The translations under genes were made by a program, and so were the position numbers. Shown one piece after another: positions 41,251 to 51,375 of a stretch of DNA of 64,000 nucleotides (positions within the stretch are counted from its first letter, which is position 1; every line of letters begins with the position of its first letter). A model generated the notes under the pieces. It made no database searches. It was not told where the DNA came from and saw only the letters and a program-made list of their open reading frames with translations. Source of the stretch: Blattabacterium cuenoti (GTDB lineage Bacteria; Bacteroidota; Bacteroidia; Flavobacteriales; Blattabacteriaceae); contig NZ_CP059200.1 in assembly GCF_014251755.1 (NCBI RefSeq), forward strand, positions 384,746-448,745. The letters are read 5' to 3'.

Positions 41251-42459
41251 ATGGAAGATTCGTTAAAATGTAATTTTTGTGGAAAAAATCAAAATAATAT
41301 CACTTTTCTTATATCGGGAATTAACGGACAGATTTGTAATCTTTGTATAGAAAAAATTTATTCCATCATTCAAAAAAAATTTTTAGTAAAAAATACTCCT
41401 GAAAATCACAATGAATTTATAGATATAAAAAAACCCAAAGAAATAAAATATTTTCTAGATAAATATGTTGTAGGACAAAATGAAGCAAAAAAAATCATAT
41501 CCGTAGCTGTTTATAATCATTATAAACGTATTCAAAAACAACATGAAAATAAAAATTCTATAAATATAGAAATAGAAAAATCTAATGTATTATTAATTGG
41601 AAAAACAGGAACAGGTAAGACTTTACTAGCAAAAAGTATATCAAGACTTTTAAAAGTACCTTTTGCTATAGCTGATGCTACTACTCTAACTGAAGCAGGA
41701 TATGTAGGAGAAGACGTCGAATCCATTTTAACGAAACTATTACAATCTGTAAATTATGATATAAATTCTGCTGAAAGAGGAATCATTTTTTTGGATGAAA
41801 TAGATAAAATTTCTAGAAAAAGTAATAATCCATCTATTACTAGAGATGTATCTGGTGAAGGGGTACAACAAGCATTACTCAAAATATTAGAAGGATCTGT
41901 AATCAATGTTCCTCCACAAGGAGGAAGGAAACATCCAGATCAAAAAATGATACAAATCAATACTGAAAACATATTATTTATAGCTGGAGGAACTTTTGAT
42001 GGAATAGAAAAGATTATTTCTGATAGAATAGAAACAAAAGCTATAGGTTTTATTTCTAAAGAAACAAAAAATATAAAAGAAAAAAATTATCTAAAAAACA
42101 TTCTTGCCGAAGATTTAAATAAATTTGGATTAATTCCAGAAATTATAGGAAGATTTCCTGTTATTACTTATTTAAATCCATTAAACAAAAATACGTTAAA
42201 AAAAATTTTAGTTGAACCAAAAAATGCTTTAATCAAACAATACAAAAAATTATTTGATATGGATCATATTTCATTAAATATTACAGATGAAGCATTGAAT
42301 GTTATAGTAGATAAAACTTTTCAATTGGGATTAGGAGCAAGAGGTTTACGAACATTTTGTGAAAAAATATTTTTAGATTATATGTACGATATAGAAAACA
42401 TTAATCGTACATTAAATATAGATCAAAATATTGTAAAACAAAAACTATTTTATTCTTAA
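41251..42459 (+). CDS. clpX: ATP-dependent Clp protease ATP-binding subunit ClpX
   Basis: An AAA+ unfoldase that feeds ClpP. It has 402 residues. The N-terminal zinc-binding domain has C7, C10, C29 and C32. Walker A GKTGTGKT is at 117-124, and Walker B ([11 protein letters not shown]) lies near 176-186. The ClpP-binding IGF-type loop appears as IGF near residue 265. clpP is not adjacent. It overlaps obgE tail to tail by 4 bases. Confidence 0.96.
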   Translation: MEDSLKCNFCGKNQNNITFLISGINGQICNLCIEKIYSIIQKKFLVKNTPENHNEFIDIKKPKEIKYFLDKYVVGQNEAKKIISVAVYNHYKRIQKQHENKNSINIEIEKSNVLLIGKTGTGKTLLAKSISRLLKVPFAIADATTLTEAGYVGEDVESILTKLLQSVNYDINSAERGIIFLDEIDKISRKSNNPSITRDVSGEGVQQALLKILEGSVINVPPQGGRKHPDQKMIQINTENILFIAGGTFDGIEKIISDRIETKAIGFISKETKNIKEKNYLKNILAEDLNKFGLIPEIIGRFPVITYLNPLNKNTLKKILVEPKNALIKQYKKLFDMDHISLNITDEALNVIVDKTFQLGLGARGLRTFCEKIFLDYMYDIENINRTLNIDQNIVKQKLFYS

Positions 42460-43439
42460 TTGATTAATTTCCATAATTGTTCTATCAATTCTGATAAACC
42501 TTCTTTTGTAAAAGAAGAAATGAAAACAATGTTTTCATTCAATTTAAAAAATATTTTTTTGATCTCTTTTTTTTCTTCATTATTGATTAAATCCGATTTA
42601 GATATTGCTAATAAACGTTTCTTTTTTAAAAGATTTGAATTAAACTTTGTTAATTCATTTAACAAGATTAAATATTCTTTTTTTTTATTTTTTGTATTTG
42701 AAGAAACTAAAAATAATAAAACGGAATTCCGTTCTACATGTCTTAAAAAATGATGTCCTAACCCTTTTCCTTCAGATGCTTTTTCTATGATTCCAGGAAT
42801 ATCAGCTACTAAAAAAGAATTAAAATCTACTTTTACCACTCCTATATGTGGAGTTTTTGTCGTAAAAGAATAATTCCCTATTTTAGGTTTTGCTTTCGTA
42901 ATTGTAGAAAGTAAAGTGGATTTTCCAGTATTAGGAAAACCTATAAATCCTACATCTGCTAAAATTTTTAATTCTAAAAAAATCCAATTTCCTTTTGTTT
43001 TAATTCCAGATTGTGCATAATGAGGAGATTGAATTATAGAATTTTTAAAAAAAACATTTCCTTTCCCTCCTTTTCCTCCTTCAAATAAAATTTTTTTTTG
43101 AGAATTCTTAGTGATTTCCATTATGATATTTTTTTTTTCATCTTTTACTACAGTTCCTACAGGAACTTTTATTAATAAATCTTTTCCATTTTCCCCAGTT
43201 ATGTTTTTTCTTCTTCCCGGAAAACCGGACTTAGCTATCCAATGTTTATGATATCTTAAATGTAAAAAAGTATGAATATGAGAATTTCCTTGAAGTATAA
43301 TATCTCCTCCTTTTCCTCCTGTTCCTCCATCAGGTCCTCCTCTAACTATACGTCTATCCCTATAAAAATGAACACATCCAGTTCCTCCATCTCCACTTTT
43401 GCAATAAATTTTTATAAAATCGATAAAATCGTTTTTCAT
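42456..43439 (-). CDS. obgE: GTPase Obg
   Basis: A ribosome-associated GTPase for 50S maturation and stress control. It has 327 residues: the glycine-rich OBG domain (about 1-155, with GPDGGTGGKGGDI and EGGKGGKGN) and the G domain with GFPNTGKST and DIPGIIE. The variable C-terminal OCT domain is absent, as in many Bacteroidota. It lies 7 bases after adk. Confidence 0.96.
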   Translation of the reverse strand: MKNDFIDFIKIYCKSGDGGTGCVHFYRDRRIVRGGPDGGTGGKGGDIILQGNSHIHTFLHLRYHKHWIAKSGFPGRRKNITGENGKDLLIKVPVGTVVKDEKKNIIMEITKNSQKKILFEGGKGGKGNVFFKNSIIQSPHYAQSGIKTKGNWIFLELKILADVGFIGFPNTGKSTLLSTITKAKPKIGNYSFTTKTPHIGVVKVDFNSFLVADIPGIIEKASEGKGLGHHFLRHVERNSVLLFLVSSNTKNKKKEYLILLNELTKFNSNLLKKKRLLAISKSDLINNEEKKEIKKIFFKLNENIVFISSFTKEGLSELIEQLWKLIN

Positions 43440-43446
43440 ATTTTTA

Positions 43447-44028
43447 TTAGTATAACAAATTCAGAATTTTTTTTTCTATAAAAATAGAAATTTTTTCTAC
43501 AGACAAAGAAGCGTTTAATTTTATTATGCTATTTTTCCATTTATAATTCTCCCATATTAAAGAAGTTTTTTTATGATATTCTTTTATTCTTCTTTGAACT
43601 GTAATAATATCTGTATCATCATCACGATGACTTATTTTACCTCTTTTTAACAATCTATTTATTATCAAATTTTTTTGAATAAAAAAATAAAAAATTATAT
43701 CAATTTTTCCTAAACAAAATTTTTTTAATACTTCCTCTAAAGAATAAATTTGATTTTTAGTTCTAGGATATCCATCATAAATAATTCCTTTAGCTTTAAA
43801 ATGTTTTTGAATTTCCATATTTAACATGTTTGTGGTAATTCCATCAGGAACTAATATTCCTTTATTTATATAACCACTAGCTATTTTTCCTAGACTAGTT
43901 TTTTTTGTTATATGATCTCTGAATATTATTCCAGTAGATAGGTGTATGAACCCAAATTTATTTGATATGATTTTAGCTTGAGTTCCTTTTCCACAACCTG
44001 GTGGTCCAAACAATATAATATGTATCAT
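43447..44028 (-). CDS. adk: Adenylate kinase
   Basis: Balances AMP, ADP and ATP. From the ATG at 44028 (MIHIILFGPPGCGKGTQ) it has 193 residues; the frame continues upstream to 44112, but those residues are not family-like. The P-loop is at 8-16 and DGYPRTKNQ at about 83-91. The LID is short (RGKISHRDDD) with no zinc cysteines. Confidence 0.94.
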   Translation of the reverse strand: MIHIILFGPPGCGKGTQAKIISNKFGFIHLSTGIIFRDHITKKTSLGKIASGYINKGILVPDGITTNMLNMEIQKHFKAKGIIYDGYPRTKNQIYSLEEVLKKFCLGKIDIIFYFFIQKNLIINRLLKRGKISHRDDDTDIITVQRRIKEYHKKTSLIWENYKWKNSIIKLNASLSVEKISIFIEKKILNLLY

Positions 44029-44176
44029 ACAACAACAAAAATTATGAATTTTATGCAAAGAAAAACACAGTAAATAATAAAAAAATGAGTTTTTTATTAT
44101 TTTTAAGTACACAATAAAATAATCTATATGGAAATATATATAGAAGAAGTGTTATTTTCCTTATATTTTTTTCTTA

Positions 44177-45574
44177 TTATAAATGAATAGCTTTACCATA
44201 AGCATTAGCTATAGATTCTATAATAGACTCACTTAATGAAGGATGAGGATGTATACTTTCCAAAATTTCATAACCAGTAGCTTCCAATTTTCTAGCAACC
44301 ACCACTTCTGAAATTAAATCTGTGACATGATTTCCTATCATATGACATCCTAACCATTCATCATATTTATCATCAAAAATAACTTTTACAAAACCACCAG
44401 TATTCTCATCAGAAATATCCCGACCTAAAGCACTAAAAGGAAATTTTCCTATTTTTATTTGAAACCCTTTTTTCTTAGATTCTTTTTCTGTATAACCAAC
44501 TGAAGCTATTTCAGGAAGTGAATAAACACATTTTGGAATATTATTATAATCTATTTTTTGAAAACTAAAAGCTTTTATATTTTCGATGCAATTGATTGCC
44601 TCATGCGAAGCAACATGAGCTAAAGAAGGAGTTGGAATTACGTCTCCAATTGCATAATATCCATCTATGTTTGTACAATAATTCTCATCTACAACTATAA
44701 AGCCTTTTTCTGTTTGAATCCCTATTTCTTTTAATCCAATACATTGAATATTTGGAACAATTCCTATAGCGTATAATATTGTATCTGCTTTTAATACAAT
44801 ATTTTTTAATGATGTTTTAACATCAACAATGACTTCATGACTTTCATGATTATAAGTGATTTTATTGATATTAGAAGATACATAGGTTTCAATTCCCATT
44901 TTATAAAAAGAAGATCTTAAATAATCAGATAAATCATCATCTCCATTAGGAAATAACTTAGAACATATTTCTATAATAATAACTTTTGTACCCATAGAAT
45001 GATAAAAATAAGCAAATTCTAATCCTATAGAACCAGAACCAACAATGATTATCCTTTTTGGAAGTGAAGATAAAGATAGAGCTTCTCTATATGTTATAAT
45101 TTTTTTTCCATCATATTTAAATTTTGTATCAATTTTAGGAATTGCCCCAGTAGCAATAATGATATGTGAAGCAGAATATTCTCCTATACTTTTCTCTTTT
45201 TGAACAATTTCTATTTTTTTTCTTTTTTTTAACTTGGCATTTCCATAAACAACATGAATTCCATTTTTTTTCATTAAAAACAAGATTCCTTTTTTAATTT
45301 GATCAACTATTTTTCTACTTTTAGAAAGAACTTTAGAATAATCTATTTCTATATTTTCATTATTGATACCAAATAATTCTCCATTTTTTTTTATGGATTG
45401 TAAAAATTTAGCACTATTCAAAAGTGATTTTGTAGGAATACATCCCCAATTTAAGCATACGCCTCCCATAGATTCTTTTTCCACTATAGCTGTTTTCATT
45501 CCAAGTTGTGCTGCACGTATGGAAGCTACATAACCTCCAGGTCCACTTCCTAAAATAATAACATCAAAATGCAT
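44177..45574 (-). CDS. lpdA: Dihydrolipoyl dehydrogenase
   Basis: The E3 component of pyruvate and 2-oxoglutarate dehydrogenases. It has 465 residues from the ATG at 45574. It has an FAD motif GSGPGGYVAS near 9-18, a redox disulphide in GGVCLNWGCIPTKS (C40, C45), an NAD motif GSGSIGLEFAYF near 179 and the His-Glu pair in HPHPSLSE near the end. A TTG two codons earlier is less likely. It diverges from the transaldolase gene. Confidence 0.96.
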   Translation of the reverse strand: MHFDVIILGSGPGGYVASIRAAQLGMKTAIVEKESMGGVCLNWGCIPTKSLLNSAKFLQSIKKNGELFGINNENIEIDYSKVLSKSRKIVDQIKKGILFLMKKNGIHVVYGNAKLKKRKKIEIVQKEKSIGEYSASHIIIATGAIPKIDTKFKYDGKKIITYREALSLSSLPKRIIIVGSGSIGLEFAYFYHSMGTKVIIIEICSKLFPNGDDDLSDYLRSSFYKMGIETYVSSNINKITYNHESHEVIVDVKTSLKNIVLKADTILYAIGIVPNIQCIGLKEIGIQTEKGFIVVDENYCTNIDGYYAIGDVIPTPSLAHVASHEAINCIENIKAFSFQKIDYNNIPKCVYSLPEIASVGYTEKESKKKGFQIKIGKFPFSALGRDISDENTGGFVKVIFDDKYDEWLGCHMIGNHVTDLISEVVVARKLEATGYEILESIHPHPSLSESIIESIANAYGKAIHL

Positions 45575-45656
45575 AATCAAAATATAAATAAAAACATCAT
45601 AAATTTACAGATTTTTCTATTCAATAAAAGTTTTTCAAAAAAACAAGTAAGAGTTC

Positions 45657-45686
45657 TTTGTTATTTGTGAAATAATTATAAATTTG
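45657..45686 (+). promoter_or_regulatory. Bacteroidota-type promoter of the transaldolase-like gene
   Basis: TTTG (45657-45660) is followed after 18 bases by TAAATTTG (45679-45686), a full match to the TTTG / TAnnTTTG consensus of the Bacteroidota primary sigma factor. Transcription would begin near 45693, which supports the ATG at 45714 rather than the upstream in-frame TTG at 45684, which lies inside the promoter. Confidence 0.65.
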
Positions 45687-45713
45687 TTGAACCAATATTA
45701 TGTGAGAGAACTT

Positions 45714-46376
45714 ATGAAGTTTTTTATAGATACAGCTAATTTAAAAGAAATTAATGAGGCGAGAAAATTAGGTTTTTTAGATGGAGTGACAACCAATCCA
45801 TCTTTAATATCAAAAGAATCTGTTTTTAATCAGAAAGAAATTTATGAACATTATATATCTATATGTGAATGTTTAAAAAACAACGAAAATTTAAGTGCAG
45901 AAGTTATCAGTACGAGTTATACTAATATGATACAAGAAGGAGAAAAACTTGCTTCTCTACATCCTAGAATTGTAGTAAAAATTCCCATAACAAAAAATGG
46001 AATCAAAGCTATTAAATATTTTTATAATAAAAAAATTAAAACTAATTGTACCCTTGTTTTTTCTATAGGACAAGCTCTCATCGCCGCTAAAGCTGGAGCT
46101 AGTTATGTTTCTCCATTTTTAGGAAGATTGGATGATCTATCTTATAACGGATTAAATTTAATCCGAGAAATAAAAAGTATATATGAAAACTATCACTTCG
46201 AAACCAAAATATTAGCTGCTTCTATCCGTCATCCTTTACATATTACAGAATGTTCTAAAATTGGAATACATGCTGTAACTTCTCCTTTAAATGTTATTAA
46301 TTTCCTATTAAATCATCCATTAACTGACATAGGTTTAAACAAATTTATACAAGATTTTCAAAATAAAATACAATAA
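45714..46376 (+). CDS. tal: Transaldolase / fructose-6-phosphate aldolase-like protein
   Basis: A short transaldolase (subfamily 3B) of 220 residues, for the non-oxidative pentose phosphate pathway. MKFFIDTANLKEI starts it. DGVTTNPSLI lies at 23-32, the Schiff-base lysine is in VVKIPIT (Lys89), and SPFLGRLDD lies near 132-140. Whether it acts as transaldolase or as F6P aldolase cannot be told with certainty; in a reduced genome transaldolase is the more likely role. Confidence 0.9.
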   Translation: MKFFIDTANLKEINEARKLGFLDGVTTNPSLISKESVFNQKEIYEHYISICECLKNNENLSAEVISTSYTNMIQEGEKLASLHPRIVVKIPITKNGIKAIKYFYNKKIKTNCTLVFSIGQALIAAKAGASYVSPFLGRLDDLSYNGLNLIREIKSIYENYHFETKILAASIRHPLHITECSKIGIHAVTSPLNVINFLLNHPLTDIGLNKFIQDFQNKIQ

Positions 46377-46383
46377 TTAGAAA

Positions 46384-46698
46384 TTAGATTTTTATTTTTC
46401 CGTCTAATAAATATTGAATAGAAATAGAAGTAGGTTTTGGAATTTTTTCATATAATTTTGATAATTCAATTTGCTCTTTATTCTCAAAAATTTCTTCTAA
46501 ATTGTTTTTATTTACAAGATTAAATTCTTCTAATTTAGAATATAAATCTTCTTTAATTTGATTATTTATCTTTTGACTTATTTTTTCTAATATACATATA
46601 GTTTCATATATATTTTTTTCAGATTTTTTTTCAAGATGAATACAATCTATAGTTTCCGTATTTGTTTTAACATTATTAATGTTTTTTAAAAAATTCAT
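46384..46698 (-). CDS. rpoZ: RNA polymerase omega-like subunit
   Basis: A 104-residue protein of the Bacteroidota omega/Rpb6-like family. The middle is typical: NIYETICILEKISQKINNQIKEDL, then LEEIFENKEQIELSKLYEKIPKPTSISIQYLLDGKI. It should help assemble RNA polymerase. In free-living relatives the gene lies near dapA with bamD between; here bamD is absent, and ferritin and dapA are upstream. Confidence 0.85.
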   Translation of the reverse strand: MNFLKNINNVKTNTETIDCIHLEKKSEKNIYETICILEKISQKINNQIKEDLYSKLEEFNLVNKNNLEEIFENKEQIELSKLYEKIPKPTSISIQYLLDGKIKI

Positions 46699-46815
46699 AC
46701 ATAAGTAAAATTATAATCGTTTTAATTTTTTCTATAAAGAAAAACCTTTATTTCCATATTTCAAAAATCTTTTTTTTCGGAATAAAATTCATAAACATTA
46801 GAAAAATAATTTGAA

Positions 46816-47322
46816 TCAAAATTTTTTAGTTTTATGAAAACTTTTCATGTCTTTATCAAAAAAATACAAACTTCCTTTATCTGCTCCTATTAATTCTATT
46901 TTATCTAAAATCATTTTAATTAAAGCTTCTTCTTCAATTTGTTCTTCAACATACCATTGCAAAAAATTATATGTAAAATAATCTTTTTCTTGCAAAGAAA
47001 TTTCTACTAAAAAATTGATTTCTCTAGAAATTTTTTGTTCATGTTCAAATAATTTCATAAATAATTCTTTTATAGATACGTATGTTATATTTATAATTGT
47101 TTCTCTTCCATATAGAATTACATTTCCTCCTCTTTTATTAAGATATCTGATTAACTTTAACATATGAATTCTCTCTTCATTTGAATGCTCGTATAAAAAT
47201 TCACATATTCCTTCATAACCTTTTTTCTCTACCCAAGAAGCCATAATTAAATATAATTGAGAGGATTCTGATTCTCTATTTAGTTGTTTTGTTAATCCTT
47301 TTTCTATTTTTTCACTAAGCAT
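46816..47322 (-). CDS. ftnA: Bacterial non-haem ferritin
   Basis: An iron-storage protein of 168 residues. Ferroxidase ligands are visible in NRESESSQLY (Glu17 region) and HSNEERIHM (Glu and His near 50-53); FNFLQWYVEEQIEEE near 118-132 is typical. It follows dapA by 9 bases, so it is probably in the same transcript. A 117-base spacer without a gene separates it from rpoZ. Confidence 0.93.
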   Translation of the reverse strand: MLSEKIEKGLTKQLNRESESSQLYLIMASWVEKKGYEGICEFLYEHSNEERIHMLKLIRYLNKRGGNVILYGRETIINITYVSIKELFMKLFEHEQKISREINFLVEISLQEKDYFTYNFLQWYVEEQIEEEALIKMILDKIELIGADKGSLYFFDKDMKSFHKTKKF

Positions 47323-47331
47323 ACTTTTCAG

Positions 47332-48216
47332 TTATTGATTTATTTCGTTTAATGAATGTAACATTCTTTTTCTTAAAGATGGAGTTCCAACTAATAATGG
47401 TAATCTTACATATGGATGACATATTCCTATAACACTTAAAAAAGTTTTGATCCCTGTAGGATTTCCTTCTTCATAAATAAGATCTATTATTTTCATAATA
47501 TTGTAAAAAATAGAAAATGCTTTTTTCACATCATTCCTTTTTGCCAAGGATATCATATGAGAAATTTTATCAGGGATACCTTGAGCAATTACAGAAATAA
47601 CGCTTTCTCCTCCACTTAATATAATAGGTAAGGTCATATAATCATCTCCTGATATTACACTAAATTTTTTTGGTTTACACTCTAAAATTCTATAAGACTG
47701 TAAAATATTTCCAGAAGCTTCTTTTATTCCTATTATATTATCAAAATCAAAAGCTAAACGTAAAACAGTATCCGGTATAATATTAGATCCTGTCCTTTTA
47801 GGAACATTATAGAGAATGATATTTGTTTCTGTACAATTTACAATTGATTTGAAATGTTGATATATTCCTTCTTGAGAAGGATTATTATAATAAGGAGAAA
47901 CTGAAAGAATAGCATAAAAATCCGATAAATTTTTTATGCTATCAATTTTGTTTACAATATCTTTCGTATTATTTCCTCCTAGTCCTAATATTAAAGGTAG
48001 TTTTTTATAATTAGCACTTTGAATACATTTTATGACATCCCATTTTTCTTCCTGTTTTAAGGTAGTTGTTTCTGCTGTAGTTCCCAATGCAACTAGATAA
48101 TCAACATGATTATCCAAAACATATTGAACTAATTTTTCAAGTCCATTAAAGTCAATTGTCCCATTTTTTTTAAAAGGAGTAACTAACGCTACACCTGTTC
48201 CATTTAATTTTTTCAT
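47332..48216 (-). CDS. dapA: 4-Hydroxy-tetrahydrodipicolinate synthase
   Basis: The first committed step to diaminopimelate and lysine, for the host diet and for peptidoglycan. It has 294 residues. GTTAETTTL lies at 45-53, Tyr136 (YNVPKRTG) is the proton relay, and Lys165 (GIKEASG) forms the Schiff base. An intact lysine pathway fits a nutritional symbiont. Confidence 0.95.
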   Translation of the reverse strand: MKKLNGTGVALVTPFKKNGTIDFNGLEKLVQYVLDNHVDYLVALGTTAETTTLKQEEKWDVIKCIQSANYKKLPLILGLGGNNTKDIVNKIDSIKNLSDFYAILSVSPYYNNPSQEGIYQHFKSIVNCTETNIILYNVPKRTGSNIIPDTVLRLAFDFDNIIGIKEASGNILQSYRILECKPKKFSVISGDDYMTLPIILSGGESVISVIAQGIPDKISHMISLAKRNDVKKAFSIFYNIMKIIDLIYEEGNPTGIKTFLSVIGICHPYVRLPLLVGTPSLRKRMLHSLNEINQ

Positions 48217-48316
48217 AATTTATTACATTTTATATTATATTCATGCAATTATAATTTTATTAGTAAAAAAAAATAAAAACAGATGTAAGCGTACAACATA
48301 AATATGAAATTAAAGA

Positions 48317-48589
48317 CTAATAGTCTTTTTTTGCTCTTGGCCTAGCTGCAGATACAATAATATTCCTACCCATAAATTCTGTCCCATTCAATTTTTCTAT
48401 AGCTTGTTTGGCATTTTCTTCATTAGACATTTCTATAAATCCAAATCCTTTACTTCTTTTATTTGACGTAGACTCATCAAAAATTATCTTAGCATGAGTA
48501 ACTTCTCCTACAGATTCAAAATATTTTTTCAATTCTTGTTCTGTCATGTCATAAGATAAATTACCTACGTATAGTTTCGTATTGTCCAT
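48317..48589 (-). CDS. Single-RRM RNA-binding protein
   Basis: A 90-residue protein that is almost entirely one RNA-recognition motif. RNP2 LYVGNL lies at 6-11 and RNP1 KGFGFIEM at 47-54, followed by a short basic tail. Similar small RRM proteins occur in Bacteroidota and cyanobacteria, often linked to cold or general RNA binding. The start MDNTKLYVGN at 48589 is supported by a good promoter just upstream; the frame remains open beyond it. Confidence 0.9.
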   Translation of the reverse strand: MDNTKLYVGNLSYDMTEQELKKYFESVGEVTHAKIIFDESTSNKRSKGFGFIEMSNEENAKQAIEKLNGTEFMGRNIIVSAARPRAKKDY

Positions 48590-48613
48590 ATTAAAAATAA
48601 ATTGTTTTAAAAG

Positions 48614-48641
48614 CAAATTTAGAGAAATATTTTTTCTCAAA
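48614..48641 (-). promoter_or_regulatory. Promoter of the RRM protein gene
   Basis: On the minus strand TTTG (48638-48641) and TAAATTTG (48614-48621), 16 bases apart, match the Bacteroidota TTTG / TAnnTTTG pattern. The predicted start of transcription is about 15 bases before the ATG at 48589, which supports that start codon. Confidence 0.55.
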
Positions 48642-48749
48642 AAGAAAAATATATTACCTGAATTAAATGCAATTTAAATAATGATTGATTTTATTTACAA
48701 AATAAGTTATATAAAGATTTTATTAAAAAATTATAAATAAAACTTTATA

Positions 48750-49934
48750 ATGAATAAAATGAATAATTTTTCTATTATATCATCATTATTGGACAATGAT
48801 TTTTATAAATTTACAATGCAAAATGCTGTAATTAAACTGTTTCCATTAGTAAAGGCAAAATATGAATTTATCAATAGAGGACAACACTCTTTTCCTAAAA
48901 ATTTTTCCAAAATCCTAAGAGAAAATCTAAATAGAATGGCTTATTTAAAACTTTCAAATGAAGAAAGAGTTTATTTAGAAAAATATTGTCCTTATTTAGA
49001 TTCTTCTTATTTAGATTTTTTAAACAAATATCAATATAATCCAAAAGAAGTAAATATTTTTCAAAAAGGAGAAAACATAAAAATGCATATAAAAGGATTA
49101 TGGAGTAGAACTATATTATGGGAAGTTCCTATAATGTCCATTATATCTGAGTTATATTATAAATTAACAAAATCTCAAAATATATCAGAAAAAAAAATTA
49201 CGGAACTAACAAAAGAAAAATTAAAAAAATATAAAAAATTACAAGTAAAAATTGGAGAATTTGGAACAAGAAGAAGATATTCTTATAAAGTACATAAATT
49301 AGTTCTAGAAACATTAAAAAAAGAAGGAGCCCCATTTTTCATAGGAAGTAGTAATGTTCATCTTTCTCATGTTTTTTCCATTAAACCAATAGGAACTCAA
49401 GGACATGAATGGATTATGTTTCATGCTGCAAAATATGGATTTAATATAGCAGATCGTATAGCTATGGAAAATTGGTTAAATATTTACAAAGGTAAATTAG
49501 GATTTGTTTTATCTGATACATATACTTCTCCAATTTTTTTCAAAAATTTTAATAAAAAATTATCCAATATTTTTCAAGGAATAAGACATGATAGTGGAAA
49601 TCCCATCTCCTTTGCAAAAACCACTATAAAACATTACAAAAAATTAAAAATAAATCCTATAAAAAAAAAAATTATGTTTTCAGATAATCTTAATCCATGT
49701 AAAGTCGCTTATATTTCTTCTTTTTGTAAGAATCAAATAAATACTTGTTTTGGAATAGGAACCAATTTTACCAATGATGTAGGAGTTCCTTCTATGAACA
49801 TAGTCATAAAAATGACAGAAGCAATTCCAGAAAAAAAATGGATTTCCGTGGTAAAACTTTCTAATGTTCAGGAAAAATCTACAGGAAATAAAAATATGAT
49901 TTTTTTAGCAAAAAAAATTCTTCATATTATATAA
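48750..49934 (+). CDS. pncB: Nicotinate phosphoribosyltransferase
   Basis: Makes nicotinate mononucleotide in NAD salvage. It has 394 residues. Conserved segments are LLDNDFYKFTMQ near 13-24, EFGTRRRYSYKVHKLV near 168-183, FIGSSNVHLSHVF near 197 and IRHDSGNPISFA near 282. It implies dependence on nicotinate or nicotinamide from the host. It is monocistronic on the plus strand. Confidence 0.94.
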   Translation: MNKMNNFSIISSLLDNDFYKFTMQNAVIKLFPLVKAKYEFINRGQHSFPKNFSKILRENLNRMAYLKLSNEERVYLEKYCPYLDSSYLDFLNKYQYNPKEVNIFQKGENIKMHIKGLWSRTILWEVPIMSIISELYYKLTKSQNISEKKITELTKEKLKKYKKLQVKIGEFGTRRRYSYKVHKLVLETLKKEGAPFFIGSSNVHLSHVFSIKPIGTQGHEWIMFHAAKYGFNIADRIAMENWLNIYKGKLGFVLSDTYTSPIFFKNFNKKLSNIFQGIRHDSGNPISFAKTTIKHYKKLKINPIKKKIMFSDNLNPCKVAYISSFCKNQINTCFGIGTNFTNDVGVPSMNIVIKMTEAIPEKKWISVVKLSNVQEKSTGNKNMIFLAKKILHII

Positions 49935-49954
49935 GAAAAATAGTTTTTATTATG

Positions 49955-49972
49955 TATGTCATAATGACATTA
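49955..49972 (+). promoter_or_regulatory. Perfect palindrome upstream of the miaB/sigma-54 activator operon
   Basis: TATGTCATAATGACATTA contains the perfect palindrome ATGTCATAATGACAT (49956-49970). The identical 18 bases occur at 53385-53402 before groESL. Its centre lies 44 bases before the miaB ATG, where a promoter would be expected, so it may be an operator for autoregulation. No -24/-12 element is visible here. Confidence 0.65.
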
Positions 49973-50006
49973 TGTATTTTTATTCGTTATGATTAAAAAA
50001 ATGTAA

Positions 50007-51356
50007 ATGAAATATAAAAATTTTTATATAGAAAATTATGGTTGTCAAATGAACATATCAGATAGTGATATTATCACTTCTATTTTGTTGAATCATGGTT
50101 TTGTTCTATCTGAAAACTTAGATCAAGCAAATATAATATTATTAAACGCTTGTTCTATTCGAGAAAAAGCAGAATTAACCCTAAAAAAAAGATTAGAACA
50201 ATTAAATTTTTGTAAAAAAAAGAAAAAAATATGGATTGGAATTATAGGATGTTTTTCAAAAGAAATTCAAAATTTTTTTTGTACCAAAAAAATGGTAGAT
50301 TTTTTTATTCCTCCAGATTCTTATAGAGAAATCCCTAATTTTATTTATTATTCTATAATGGGAATGCAGTATCTTTCTTATCTTAAGAAAAGAAATGAAA
50401 CTTATGCGGATATAAGTTTTGTAAAGACAAAACAAAATAACAAAAAAATAACATCCTTTTTAAGTATAACAAGAGGTTGTAATAATATGTGTACATTTTG
50501 TATCGTTCCTTTTACCAGAGGAAGAGAAAGAAGCAGTGATCCCAATTCCATTATTAAGGAATGTAAACGTTTATATCAAAATGGATATAAAGAAGTAACT
50601 CTTTTAGGACAAAATGTAGATTCTTACCTATGGATAGAAGAAAAAAACATGAATCAAAATCAAAAAAAGGTTGTAGATTTTTCAAAACTTTTGGATCTTT
50701 TAGCCAAAGAAATCCCGATGATGAGAATTAGATTTTCTACATCTAATCCTCATGATATGTCTAATAAAGTACTAGAAGTTATTTCTAAACATAAGAATAT
50801 ATGTAAACATATTCATCTACCTGTACAATCTGGTAGTAACAAAATATTAAAATTAATGAATAGAAAATATACACGAGAAGAATATCTCTTTTTGGTACAA
50901 CAAATAAAAAACATTATACCTGAATGTTCTATTTCTCATGATATTATTGCTGGATTTTGTGATGAAAATGAACAAGATCATCAGGATACCATAAATTTAA
51001 TGAATGAAATAAAATATAATTATGGTTATATGTTTTCCTATTCTCCTAGACCTGGAACTTATGCTTACAGAAAATTAAAGGACAATGTTCCTCAACATAT
51101 AAAAAAAAAACGACTACAAGAGATCATTGATTTACAAAGAAAACATTCATTTTATAGAATGCAAGAACATTTAGGTAGAGTAGAAGAAATTCTAATAGAA
51201 GGAGAATCAAAAAAAAATAATCAATATTGGTATGGAAGAAATACACAAAATTTGATCGTAGTTTTACCTAAAAATCTTCTCAAGATAGGAGATTACGCTC
51301 ATGTAAAAATAACAAACACAACATCTGCAACTTTAATAGGAGAACTTTACATATGA
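50007..51356 (+). CDS. miaB: tRNA-2-methylthio-N6-dimethylallyladenosine synthase
   Basis: A radical-SAM methylthiotransferase for adenosine 37 of tRNA. It has 449 residues: an N-terminal UPF0004 domain with cysteines C13, C49 and C82 for the auxiliary cluster, radical-SAM cysteines C158, C162 and C165 (RGCNNMCTFC), and a C-terminal TRAM domain. It is the first gene of an operon with the sigma-54 activator 19 bases downstream. Confidence 0.96.
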   Translation: MKYKNFYIENYGCQMNISDSDIITSILLNHGFVLSENLDQANIILLNACSIREKAELTLKKRLEQLNFCKKKKKIWIGIIGCFSKEIQNFFCTKKMVDFFIPPDSYREIPNFIYYSIMGMQYLSYLKKRNETYADISFVKTKQNNKKITSFLSITRGCNNMCTFCIVPFTRGRERSSDPNSIIKECKRLYQNGYKEVTLLGQNVDSYLWIEEKNMNQNQKKVVDFSKLLDLLAKEIPMMRIRFSTSNPHDMSNKVLEVISKHKNICKHIHLPVQSGSNKILKLMNRKYTREEYLFLVQQIKNIIPECSISHDIIAGFCDENEQDHQDTINLMNEIKYNYGYMFSYSPRPGTYAYRKLKDNVPQHIKKKRLQEIIDLQRKHSFYRMQEHLGRVEEILIEGESKKNNQYWYGRNTQNLIVVLPKNLLKIGDYAHVKITNTTSATLIGELYI

Positions 51357-51375
51357 TATAAAAAAAAATAAAAAC